Source of the DNA: Chitinophagaceae bacterium
GTDB taxonomy: Bacteria > Bacteroidota > Bacteroidia > Chitinophagales > Chitinophagaceae
DNA: 9,613 nucleotides
NCBI GenBank assembly: GCA_025362915.1
Contig: JANYEU010000073.1
Span: forward strand, 1-9,613
Direction of reading: 5' to 3'
Made by a program: the position numbers and the translations under genes. Positions 1-6,350 of this stretch are shown one piece after another (the stretch's first letter is position 1; every line of letters begins with the position of its first letter). Below the pieces are notes generated by a model. The model had not been told where the DNA came from, made no database searches, and saw only the letters and a list, made by a program, of their open reading frames with translations.

Positions 1-121
1 CTGCCACAGGGTTATTGGCACAGATAAAAGCCTTGTGGGCTACTCGGGCGGAATGCAGCGGAAGAAATGGCTATTGCAGCACGAGTTTAGGTTGGTTAAT
101 GGTATACAAACGCTTTTTTGA
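1..121 (+). CDS. O6-alkylguanine-DNA alkyltransferase, C-terminal fragment (5' end outside window)
   Basis: Reading frame 2 of the first 121 bases gives 39 codons and a TGA stop at 119-121. The fragment opens with CHRVIG and continues with SLVGYSGGMQRKKWLLQHE. This is the active site and C-terminal helix of methylated-DNA--protein-cysteine methyltransferases (Ogt/MGMT/Ada C-domain family, consensus PCHRVIG...GYxGGxxxKxxLLxxE). The enzyme repairs O6-methylguanine by moving the alkyl group irreversibly onto the Cys of PCHRV. That Cys is the first complete codon here, and base 1 (C) is compatible with the third base of the preceding Pro codon. A Cys rather than Trp argues against the non-catalytic alkyltransferase-like proteins. 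The N-terminal part lies outside the window, so it cannot be decided whether this is a stand-alone Ogt or the C-terminal domain of an Ada-type fusion. The stop codon runs straight into an AT-rich inverted repeat. Confidence 0.88.
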   Translation, partial: CHRVIGTDKSLVGYSGGMQRKKWLLQHEFRLVNGIQTLF

Positions 122-213
122 GTTATGAATTATAAATTATGAATTATGATTTGTAGGCTATCAGAAATGTGTAACGCATTTTATTTATAATTTATCATTC
201 ATAATTCATAACT
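121..213. repeat. AT-rich intergenic inverted repeat
   Basis: The arms AGTTATGAATTAT (121-133) and ATAATTCATAACT (201-213) are perfect 13-base reverse complements. The sequence between them continues with looser copies of the same theme: ATAAATTATGAATTATGAT on the left and TTATAATTTATCATTCAT on the right. The repeat begins at the last base of the alkyltransferase stop codon and could act as a weak 3' hairpin for that gene. Short TTATGAATTATAAATT-type palindromes recur between genes in many Bacteroidota genomes (general recollection, not checked here). No coding potential was seen inside it. Confidence 0.6.
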
Positions 214-307
214 GCGCTTAGTTATTCACACTTTCCCGCTGCACCCTCCCATCATAAGAAGTAATCCACATGGTATTGTAAATAGAATCCTCCTTTCATT
301 CAAATTG

Positions 308-315
308 TATATTTG
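308..315 (+). promoter_or_regulatory. possible -7 box for ftsK
   Basis: TATATTTG fits the Bacteroidota sigma-A -7 consensus TAnnTTTG and ends 5 bases before the ftsK ATG at 321. No TTG is present at the expected -33 distance (about 286-289). If the box is real, transcription would start at or next to the ATG and the messenger would be almost leaderless. A chance match in AT-rich sequence is quite possible. Confidence 0.3.
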
Positions 316-320
316 TTAGC

Positions 321-3047
321 ATGGCTAATCTTCTCAGAAAGAAAACCTCCCCTCCTCCGCCAAGCCCCGAAGAGCTTAATCCGGATAAAGAGGTGCAGGT
401 TACCGTAACGGAAGTTGTAAAAGACGAGCGTACCACTAAGATAGCGGGTGCGTCTAGCCTTTTATTCTCCCTATTTTTATTTATTGCGTTTACTTCCTAC
501 CTCTTTACGTGGCAGGAAGACCAAGATAAGGTGCATACGTTTGGCATTAGGATTTTTGCTACCAACGATGTGGTTATCCATAACCTTTTGGGGGTATTGG
601 GTGCCTATATAGCGCATCTTTTTATCTACAATGGCTTTGGACTTGCCTCTTATCTGTTCTGTACCTTCTTTTTTGTGATGGGTATTAACCTATTATTTGG
701 CAAAAAGATATTTAGCCTGATAAGAAACTTACGTTATGTAATGGTTGGACTGATAGTTTTGAGCGTTACGTTTTCTTTCTTTGCCCGTGCCAGCGATTTT
801 AGCTGGGGAGGTGCGGTAGGCGAGATGATTACCGATTGGTTTGTGAAATGGATTGGTGATTTTGGCACAGGTGCATTATTGGTTACGTCTGTTTTCAGTT
901 ATTTTATCTGGAGGGTGAATCCAACGTTTAAATGGCCTGAATTTAAACGAAAAGAAAAGGAAATAACCCCCATCCACGAAGAAGAAGAGGAGGAAGAAGC
1001 GGAAGTTCCTTTCTTTTATCCAAGTCATAAAACAACTTTTGAGGATGAAGTGCCTCTTACCGTCAATGAAGCGGCAGCACTGGCTGAAGAAGAATTGACC
1101 ATGCCTAGCAATAATAACCGATTGAAAGGTGATGGTGCTGGTATATCGGTAATAATGCCTAAACCAGCGGCGGTTAAGGAAAATCCATTGATAGAATTCA
1201 GTGTAAATGAACACATACCTGATACTATTACAGACGAAGGCGGAAAGCTTTTTATAGATAGCAGCAACACGGCACATAATGATGCGCCTGCCACAAACCA
1301 ACCAATTGATGCAGACATTCCTACCGTGCATGATATTGCAAAAGCGGCAATAGCCAAGGAAGGTTTTGGAGGAATGGAGTTGGAAATAAAGCCGTCGGTA
1401 GAAGATGTAGTAGCTGCTGTACCTGAAAAGGAGGATTTGGAAGAAATGGAAGAAGAAATGATGGACGATGAGATAGAAGAGGATGATGAACCTCCATTTG
1501 TATTCAATCCACCCATCATTCCTAAGCAATCGCTCAGTACAAACTATGATACTACGCTAGACTTGAGTAATTATAAATATCCCCCACTGGATATATTGGA
1601 AACACATGGTAGTGAGAAGATAATTCATGATCCGGAAGAACTGGAAATGCATAAAAACCAGATTGTTTCTACGTTGATGAACTATGATATTGCCATTCAG
1701 CGTATTGCAGCAACGGTAGGGCCTACGGTTACACTCTATGAGATTGTTCCTGCACCGGGCGTGCGCATAAGTAGGATTAAAAACCTGGAAGACGATATTG
1801 CTTTGAGTCTTGCAGCATTGGGCATACGTATCATAGCACCCATTCCGGGTAAGGGTACCATTGGTATTGAAGTACCCAATATTAAAAAGACGGTGGTAAG
1901 TATGAAGACCTTGTTAATGTCGGATAAATTCATTAACAGTCCCTTCTCCTTGCCTATTGCTATTGGAAAACGAATAGACAATGAGAACTTTATTGTGGAT
2001 CTTGCCACCATGCCCCACTTGTTGATGGCGGGTGCTACCGGGCAGGGTAAATCTGTTGGTATCAATACATTATTGGTTTCGTTGCTGTACAAAAAGCACC
2101 CTTCGCAATTAAAGTTTGTATTGGTGGATCCTAAAAAGGTGGAGTTGAGCTTGTATCGTGTAATAGAAAAGCACTTTTTGGCAAAACTTCCAGGGGAAGA
2201 GGAAAGTATCATTACCGATACGAAGAAGGTGGTTCATACCCTCAATGCCCTTTGTATTGAAATGGATAACCGCTACGATTTATTGAAAGAAGCTGGCTGC
2301 CGTAACATAAAAGAATACAACGAAAAGTTTATCAATAGGCGATTGAACCCACAAAAAGGGCATCAGTTCCTTCCTTTTATTGTGCTTGTTGTGGATGAGT
2401 TTGCAGATTTAATCATGACTGCTGGTAAGGAAGTTGAAATGCCTATAGCCCGTTTGGCTCAGTTGGCACGTGCCATTGGTATTCACCTTATCATTGCCAC
2501 ACAGCGCCCTTCGGTGAACATTATTACCGGCACCATTAAGGCAAACTTCCCTGCACGTATTGCCTTTAAGGTTTCTTCCAAGATAGATAGCCGTACCATT
2601 CTTGATGCAGGCGGTGCAGAGCAATTGATTGGTAAAGGGGATATGCTTATCAGCTATAATGGCGAGATTACCCGTTTGCAATGTGCTTTTGTTGATACGC
2701 CAGAAGTGGAAAGGGTGTGTGAGTTTATTGGTAATCAACTGGGATACCCAGATGCGTTCCTATTACCTGAATATGTTGATGAAAAAGAAATGGAAAGCAA
2801 GGATTTTGACGATGGTAACAAAGACCCGTTGTTTGCTGATGCAGCAAGGCTGATAGTGCAGAACCAAATGGGTAGTACATCGCTGATACAACGTAGAATG
2901 AAGCTGGGTTACAACCGTGCTGGCCGTTTGATGGATCAACTGGAAAGCGCAGGCATTGTAGGAGCCAATCTTGGTAGCAAAGCCCGCGAAGTACTCTTTA
3001 AAAGCGAAACAGAACTAGAAGAATATCTGGATAATTTAAACTTATAA
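321..3047 (+). CDS. ftsK: DNA translocase FtsK (FtsK/SpoIIIE family)
   Basis: This 908-residue membrane-anchored motor pumps chromosomal DNA through the division septum and activates XerCD recombination at dif to resolve dimers. An N-terminal membrane domain with four or five hydrophobic segments is visible (about 41-62, 86-104, 107-126, 139-154, 182-197). It is followed by a long low-complexity acidic linker (runs of Glu at 221-228 and Glu/Asp around 370-395). The alpha domain lies at about 445-540. The RecA-like motor has Walker A GATGQGKS (571-578) and Walker B VVDEFADLI with D692 and E693. The C-terminal winged-helix gamma domain (about 835-900), which reads KOPS-type polarity sequences in E. 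coli FtsK, contains LIQRRMKLGYNRAGRLMDQLE. Length is normal for the family. The ATG at 321 is the only sensible start: an in-frame stop lies at 279-281 and the next Met is inside the membrane domain. No clear Shine-Dalgarno site is seen. The gene is convergent with the DUF6263-like gene. Confidence 0.97.
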   Translation: MANLLRKKTSPPPPSPEELNPDKEVQVTVTEVVKDERTTKIAGASSLLFSLFLFIAFTSYLFTWQEDQDKVHTFGIRIFATNDVVIHNLLGVLGAYIAHLFIYNGFGLASYLFCTFFFVMGINLLFGKKIFSLIRNLRYVMVGLIVLSVTFSFFARASDFSWGGAVGEMITDWFVKWIGDFGTGALLVTSVFSYFIWRVNPTFKWPEFKRKEKEITPIHEEEEEEEAEVPFFYPSHKTTFEDEVPLTVNEAAALAEEELTMPSNNNRLKGDGAGISVIMPKPAAVKENPLIEFSVNEHIPDTITDEGGKLFIDSSNTAHNDAPATNQPIDADIPTVHDIAKAAIAKEGFGGMELEIKPSVEDVVAAVPEKEDLEEMEEEMMDDEIEEDDEPPFVFNPPIIPKQSLSTNYDTTLDLSNYKYPPLDILETHGSEKIIHDPEELEMHKNQIVSTLMNYDIAIQRIAATVGPTVTLYEIVPAPGVRISRIKNLEDDIALSLAALGIRIIAPIPGKGTIGIEVPNIKKTVVSMKTLLMSDKFINSPFSLPIAIGKRIDNENFIVDLATMPHLLMAGATGQGKSVGINTLLVSLLYKKHPSQLKFVLVDPKKVELSLYRVIEKHFLAKLPGEEESIITDTKKVVHTLNALCIEMDNRYDLLKEAGCRNIKEYNEKFINRRLNPQKGHQFLPFIVLVVDEFADLIMTAGKEVEMPIARLAQLARAIGIHLIIATQRPSVNIITGTIKANFPARIAFKVSSKIDSRTILDAGGAEQLIGKGDMLISYNGEITRLQCAFVDTPEVERVCEFIGNQLGYPDAFLLPEYVDEKEMESKDFDDGNKDPLFADAARLIVQNQMGSTSLIQRRMKLGYNRAGRLMDQLESAGIVGANLGSKAREVLFKSETELEEYLDNLNL

Positions 3048-3087
3048 GTTTTAATTTAAAAGTCGATAATCGAAAGTTGTAAGAATA

Positions 3088-3135
3088 AAAAGGAACAATT
3101 ACCACTACTTAACCGTAGTGATGATTGTTCCTTTT
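3088..3135. terminator. bidirectional hairpin terminator between ftsK and the DUF6263-like gene
   Basis: AAAAGGAACAAT (3088-3099) pairs perfectly with ATTGTTCCTTTT (3124-3135). An inner stem CACTAC (3103-3108) with GTAGTG (3115-3120) closes on a 6-base loop. On the minus strand the hairpin is followed by a T-rich tract (TTTTTATTCTT), and on the + strand it ends in TTTT, so it can serve both converging genes. The stop codon of the minus-strand gene (3105-3107) lies within the inner stem. Confidence 0.8.
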
Positions 3136-3917
3136 GTATTGATAGGAATAGCCGTACCCATTGCCTCTGCCGTTCCTTTCATTTCTACAGTCTGGTTGAT
3201 GTTGGTAAGTATTCCACCCTCTTTATCATAAGATAATACTGATGTACGGGTGCCAGTTAGGTTTTGTGATACATCCATGTTCATCATTTTAGTAGTTCCC
3301 TTACTTGATTGAGATGTGTTTGCCGTAACTTCTATTGCTGCTGTTGTAGCTTTCGTGATGGTATAGATGGATACAGACTTTTGTTTTCCATCCGTGCTTT
3401 TATCTTCGGCAGTCCACTTAAAGCCTTCGCTTTTATCTTTAAAGTTAGAGGATACTAACAATTCCCCCACTATTTCAGGAAGGTTTATCTCTAATCCACT
3501 GGCGGTTACTGCATCATTACCACTATTTGTGCCTGACACTATATTGCCATTTACCAAAACAAACTCTTTAGACTTATTTAAATCTTTCAAAAACGAAGCT
3601 GCCATTGGATTGCTCGCAGCAGCAGAATCATTTGAATCAAATTTTTCATCTTGCCCCATCATACTTAAAGAAGCCGCAATATGCTTTGTGGTAGCGGTAA
3701 CAATGATGGTACTGTCTTTTACACTCTTTATTTCTATTACAACATCAGCGTTACTACTGATGACAGTTTGCATATCCATCCCCATCATTTTGCTGGAGTT
3801 ATTAAAATTTTGTGCTTGTGTAATCTGGAATTTAGCCCCTTCAATCACTTTTTTAGTTTGTGCATTAAGTACTGATGTAAATAAGATAAGACCTAGAGAA
3901 ACAACTTTTAAATTCAT
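3105..3917 (-). CDS. secreted DUF6263-like protein of unknown function
   Basis: The start is set at the ATG at 3917 (270 residues). A longer frame from 3941 would begin with TTG inside the promoter box and would put polar residues ahead of the signal peptide. From the ATG the protein begins MNLKVVSLGLILFTSVLNAQ, a typical signal peptide with probable cleavage after NAQ or NA, so the protein is likely periplasmic or surface-exposed. The rest is beta-rich, Ser/Thr-rich and free of Cys. It has two similar stretches, SSKMMGMDMQ near the N-terminus and TTKMMNMDVSQ in the C-terminal third, each followed by a beta-like segment, which suggests an internal duplication. The layout resembles the Bacteroidota family DUF6263, an assignment made from memory at moderate confidence. 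No catalytic motif was seen. It has its own promoter and lies just downstream of the lemA/TPM unit on the same strand. Confidence 0.8.
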   Translation of the reverse strand: MNLKVVSLGLILFTSVLNAQTKKVIEGAKFQITQAQNFNNSSKMMGMDMQTVISSNADVVIEIKSVKDSTIIVTATTKHIAASLSMMGQDEKFDSNDSAAASNPMAASFLKDLNKSKEFVLVNGNIVSGTNSGNDAVTASGLEINLPEIVGELLVSSNFKDKSEGFKWTAEDKSTDGKQKSVSIYTITKATTAAIEVTANTSQSSKGTTKMMNMDVSQNLTGTRTSVLSYDKEGGILTNINQTVEMKGTAEAMGTAIPINTKGTIITTVK

Positions 3918-3938
3918 GCTACTATTTATTATTTTCGA

Positions 3939-3969
3939 CAAAACTAATTTAATTGATTAAAGCATCCAA
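3939..3969 (-). promoter_or_regulatory. Bacteroidota-type promoter for the DUF6263-like gene
   Basis: On the minus strand, TAGTTTTG (3946-3939) matches the -7 consensus TAnnTTTG. A TTG (3969-3967) lies 20 bases upstream, at the expected -33 distance. The predicted transcript would start around 3932, leaving a leader of about 15 bases before the ATG at 3917. The -33 element touches the end of the YgcG-like gene. Confidence 0.6.
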
Positions 3970-3970
3970 A

Positions 3971-4744
3971 CTACCATCCTCCGCTTGCGCCACCACCTCC
4001 ACTACTGCCGCCCCCAAATCCACCAAAACCTCCGCCGCCATCTCCTCCACCAGAGCTTCCTCCATCCCTGTCATCACCTCCAAAACCACCGGCTCCAAAT
4101 AAAAGAGGTGCAGCCAACCATAACCCTCCACCTCCTCCATTACCACCCCCACCGCGCCGACTGATGGCTAATACTATAAAAACAATAATAATCATAAAGA
4201 TAAAAATAGATGTACCGCCAACACCGTTGTTGGCAGTTCCACTTTGCTTTTGTATCTTATATTCTCCAGCTGCCGCCTTGGATAGGTTATCAGTCGCCTC
4301 ATTAATCCCTTTAAAATAATCACTCTTTTTAAAGTTGGGAACAATAAAATTTTCAATGATATCTTTTGCCGTTACATCAGGTATTGCACCTTCCAAGCCA
4401 TATCCAACCTCTATCTTTACCTTCCTGTCATTGATAGAGACAAGCAATAAGACTCCATTATTATTTTTCTTATCTCCAATTCCCCAACTTCTAAAAGTAG
4501 CCACTGCAACATCCTCAATAGGCTGGTCATTTAGTGAGGGAACAGTCAATACAACTATTTGATTAGAAGTACTATCGTTTAATGCATCCAATTTACTTTC
4601 AAGTATATTTTGCTCTTCTGGCGATAATACATGGGCATTGTCTACCACTAACCTTGGGGAATTAGGCTTAGGAATGGCTTGCTGTGCATTAGCAGCCCAA
4701 GAGTAAACAAACAATATTACCAGTACTATAAAAAATCTTTTCAT
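3971..4744 (-). CDS. TPM-domain membrane protein, YgcG type with glycine-rich tail
   Basis: This 257-residue protein has a signal peptide (1-20, cleavage likely after ANA). A TPM domain (also called DUF477 or TPM_phosphatase, about 34-158) follows, with the family features VVDNAHVLSPEEQ near its start, QIVVLTVPSL, and NNGVLLLVSINDRKVKIEVGYGLEGAIPD. One transmembrane helix (about 178-195) precedes a tail of almost pure Gly/Ser with a few Asp (197-257), ending GGASGGW. The TPM domain would face the periplasm. Acid phosphatase activity has been reported for a plant TPM protein, and a role in photosystem repair for a cyanobacterial or plant relative, but the function of the bacterial YgcG type is unclear. 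It is the third gene of the lemA unit, 62 bases after the small TPM gene, and no promoter box was seen in that gap. The Gly-rich end is compositionally extreme but normal for this family. Confidence 0.9.
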   Translation of the reverse strand: MKRFFIVLVILFVYSWAANAQQAIPKPNSPRLVVDNAHVLSPEEQNILESKLDALNDSTSNQIVVLTVPSLNDQPIEDVAVATFRSWGIGDKKNNNGVLLLVSINDRKVKIEVGYGLEGAIPDVTAKDIIENFIVPNFKKSDYFKGINEATDNLSKAAAGEYKIQKQSGTANNGVGGTSIFIFMIIIVFIVLAISRRGGGGNGGGGGLWLAAPLLFGAGGFGGDDRDGGSSGGGDGGGGFGGFGGGSSGGGGASGGW

Positions 4745-4806
4745 TAATGATAAGAGTTTAAGGGGAATGTTTTTACTTCCACTACAGTTAGTATAAAATG
4801 GACTAT

Positions 4807-5268
4807 CTAATTACCAAATACAATATCATCTGGCAATTCGTTTTCATCGGTTTGGGCATCATAAGGGAAGTGTTGTTTTAGGGCATTGCCTACTTCACCT
4901 ACAACAGTTGCAATACCTTCGGCGTAGTCGTTTTTATTAAAGTGATGAATAATCTTCTCTACCTGATTATCCCAAAATCCTTTTCCAACCTGTTGATAAA
5001 TACCTTCATCGCCATACACTGCCAATTTTCTCGTTTTCATGGCCACATATATCAGCACACCATTGCGCATATCGGTTTTATACATCTCCAGATTATCAAA
5101 AACTTCGATAGCCCGATGAAGGGAATCCGTATGCGCGCACTCGCTTTCTATATAAACCCTTATCTCGCCACTGGTTTGGAGTTCTGCCTTTTTAATGGCA
5201 GTAACTATTTGTTCCTTATCCTGTGGGGAAAATAAATCTATCGCCTTCTTTTTAAACCAATGTAACAT
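4807..5268 (-). CDS. small TPM-domain protein
   Basis: This is a 153-residue protein with a second TPM (DUF477) domain at about 15-130: LFSPQDKEQIVTAIKKAE, TSGEIRVYIE, MRNGVLIYVAMKTRKLAVYGDEGI and GIATVVGEVGNAL. It has no signal peptide and no clear membrane helix, and the short C-terminal tail is acidic. The start is placed at the ATG at 5268, 10 bases after the lemA stop. Reading further upstream (to 5370) would add 34 residues that overlap lemA and do not look like this family. The arrangement LemA, small TPM protein, Gly-rich TPM protein is common in Bacteroidota, and the three probably act together at the membrane. The biochemical role is unknown. Confidence 0.87.
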   Translation of the reverse strand: MLHWFKKKAIDLFSPQDKEQIVTAIKKAELQTSGEIRVYIESECAHTDSLHRAIEVFDNLEMYKTDMRNGVLIYVAMKTRKLAVYGDEGIYQQVGKGFWDNQVEKIIHHFNKNDYAEGIATVVGEVGNALKQHFPYDAQTDENELPDDIVFGN

Positions 5269-5278
5269 TTTATAGTTT

Positions 5279-5875
5279 TTACTTAATGTTGAATTGAATG
5301 TTTGGCGCATTCTCAGAGCCTTGATCTGCCTGATAATAAGCCTTCTCGTTAAAATGGAAAATACCCGCATAAATGTTATTAGGGAAGTGCCTTACTTGTA
5401 GGTTATATCCTTCCACACTGGCGTTATAATCCTTACGTGCAATATTTATCCTGTTTTCAGTTCCTTCAATCTGTGCCTGAAAATCCTGAAAAGACTTTGT
5501 TGTTTTTAAATCCGGGTAAGCTTCTGCAACAGCCATCAATCTGCCAAAAGAACTTTGCAATTGCCCCTGTGCTGCCTGATACTTTTGTAACGTAGCAGGG
5601 TCGTTGATATCCACTTTTACTTGTGTGGCACTTGCCCTCGCTGCCATAACGTCCCTTAATGTAGATTTCTCAAAGTTTGCAGATCCTTCTATTGTCTTGA
5701 TAACGCTATTGTATAAATCTGTACGGCGTTGATAGTTGGTTTCCACATCACTCCAAGCTTTCTTTACGTCCTGATCTCCAGAAACCAGTCCATTGTAACT
5801 ATTACAACCGCTGAATCCAAGTAATAATACCAATGCACCAATTACAATAAGCGTTATGTTTTTCGTACTCATCAT
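5279..5875 (-). CDS. lemA: LemA family lipoprotein-like membrane protein
   Basis: This 198-residue LemA protein has an N-terminal hydrophobic segment (about 7-23) ending in GFSGC with Cys24, which could be a lipobox. Either a lipoprotein or a single-pass anchor with an outward-facing helical domain is possible. The LemA core follows: GDQDVKKAWSDVETNYQRR, DLYNSVIKTIEGSANFE, an AYPDLKTTKSFQDFQAQIEGTENRI segment read here as three helices, ARKDYNASVEGYN, and the closing FPNNIYAGIFHFNEKAYY. Length matches the family. LemA is named from a Listeria antigen and its function is not settled. It is the first gene of a three-gene unit with the two TPM genes. Two Met codons sit at the start (5875 and 5872); the first is used here. 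A promoter-like box lies 29 bases upstream. Confidence 0.93.
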   Translation of the reverse strand: MMSTKNITLIVIGALVLLLGFSGCNSYNGLVSGDQDVKKAWSDVETNYQRRTDLYNSVIKTIEGSANFEKSTLRDVMAARASATQVKVDINDPATLQKYQAAQGQLQSSFGRLMAVAEAYPDLKTTKSFQDFQAQIEGTENRINIARKDYNASVEGYNLQVRHFPNNIYAGIFHFNEKAYYQADQGSENAPNIQFNIK

Positions 5876-5903
5876 TTTTTAATTTTATTTAAACCTCTAT
5901 AAG

Positions 5904-5911
5904 CAAAGCTA
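5904..5911 (-). promoter_or_regulatory. probable -7 box for the lemA/TPM unit
   Basis: The minus strand reads TAGCTTTG at 5911-5904, a full match to TAnnTTTG. A transcript starting near 5897 would have a leader of roughly 20 bases containing AGAGG before the lemA ATG. No TTG was found at the -33 distance, so the call rests on the -7 box and its position. Confidence 0.45.
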
Positions 5912-6015
5912 GTACCTAAAAGATTTTACGACGGAATGGCAGAGGATTGGCAGGCTAAAATCAGTAGAATGATACGATAAGTATAACGGTTAAGTATCTT
6001 TTTATTCAAAAAGTG

Positions 6016-6240
6016 AAGTCTTACGCCTTGCTTGTAACGTCTCACGCCGACCTTGTGAAGCGTGACGCGTTGCTCGTGAAGCGTGACGCGTTGCTCGTAA
6101 CGTCTCACGGGTTGCTTGTAACGTCTCACGCCGACCTTGTGAAGCGTGACGCGTTGCTCGTGAAGCGTGACGCGTTGCTTGTTTCGCTTCACAAGCTCGG
6201 CGTGAGACGTGACAAGGTCGGCGTGAGACGAGACAAGCAA
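6016..6240. repeat. tandem array of 21-base repeats with inverted distal units
   Basis: About ten and a half contiguous units of exactly 21 bases begin at 6016, 6037, 6058, 6079, 6100, 6121, 6142, 6163, 6184, 6205 and 6226 (the last partial). Three subtypes alternate: units starting ACGTCTCACGCCGACC (6037, 6121), units starting AAGCGTGACGCGTTGC (6058, 6079, 6142, 6163), and a hybrid ACGTCTCACGGGTTGC (6100). The block at 6037-6099 recurs at 6121-6183, four units later, with one or two differences. From 6184 onward the units are in the opposite orientation (GGCGTGAGACG, CGCTTCACAAG), so the array can fold back on itself. There are no spacers, so this is not a CRISPR. It is richer in G+C than the flanks. 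Both strands stay open because 21 is a multiple of three, giving heptads such as LLVKRDA. Confidence 0.92.
6122..6230. repeat. long inverted repeat formed by the array (19-base perfect arms)
   Basis: CGTCTCACGCCGACCTTGT (6122-6140, also present at 6038-6056) is the exact reverse complement of ACAAGGTCGGCGTGAGACG (6212-6230). Nested inside, CTTGTGAAGCG (6136-6146) matches CGCTTCACAAG (6185-6195). RNA from either strand, or a cruciform in DNA, could form a large branched hairpin. The outer arm has two possible left partners 84 bases apart, so alternative folds exist. Confidence 0.85.
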
Positions 6241-6298
6241 GCCAAAAATATAGCAGCCAACACTAACACTACTTTGCAAGGACAAATAGGGGGCAACA

Positions 6299-6331
6299 AA
6301 AAAGGTTGCCTCTTATCGAAGCAACCTTTTT
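6299..6331 (-). terminator. intrinsic terminator of the sdh operon
   Basis: AAAAAGGTTGC (6299-6309) and GCAACCTTTTT (6321-6331) are perfect 11-base arms around an 11-base loop, 19 bases after the sdhB stop. On the minus strand the stem is followed by an uninterrupted T run. The A/T tract on the other arm would also allow termination in the + direction. Confidence 0.88.
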
Positions 6332-6350
6332 AATTTATTGTTTATATATC

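Larger units (their letters stand above)
5876..6350. other. 475-base gap between lemA and sdhB: repeat array plus terminator, no gene
   Basis: Apart from the lemA promoter box, the 21-base repeat array and the sdh terminator (listed separately), bases 5912-6015 and 6241-6297 show no gene, RNA or clear motif. Reading frames run through the array on both strands without stops. They are explained by the 21-base period (seven codons) and show no family resemblance outside the repeats. Confidence 0.7.

Noticed and set aside
218..271. Minus-strand 17-codon frame (MWITSYDGRVQRESVNN) with AAAGGAGG upstream at 289-296
   Set aside because: The purine-rich site is about 17 bases from the ATG, too far for normal initiation, and the product is too short with no supporting similarity. 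It could be the tail of a decayed gene, but nothing confirms this.
876..1529. Long minus-strand frames opposite ftsK (876-1529 and 1025-1519)
   Set aside because: They lie opposite the acidic linker of ftsK, whose Glu/Asp codons read as Ser/Phe on the other strand. Composition is low-complexity and no family features are present.
3918..3941. Upstream TTG start for the DUF6263-like protein at 3941
   Set aside because: That codon is part of the predicted -7 promoter box and would add eight polar residues before the signal peptide; the ATG at 3917 fits better.
3367..3960. Plus-strand frame of 197 codons opposite the DUF6263-like gene
   Set aside because: It is antisense to a gene with a clear signal peptide and promoter, and its residues look like a mirror of that gene's composition.
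5269..5370. N-terminal extension of the small TPM protein up to 5370
   Set aside because: It overlaps the end of lemA by over 90 bases and the added residues do not fit the TPM family; the ATG at 5268 follows the lemA stop by 10 bases.
6016..6240. 21-base array as a CRISPR
   Set aside because: Units are contiguous with no spacers, they change orientation within the array, and no cas gene is nearby.
5926..6333. Protein-coding genes on either strand through the 21-base array
   Set aside because: Openness on both strands follows from a repeat length divisible by three. The sequence outside the repeats shows no family features, and the plus frame runs into the sdh terminator.
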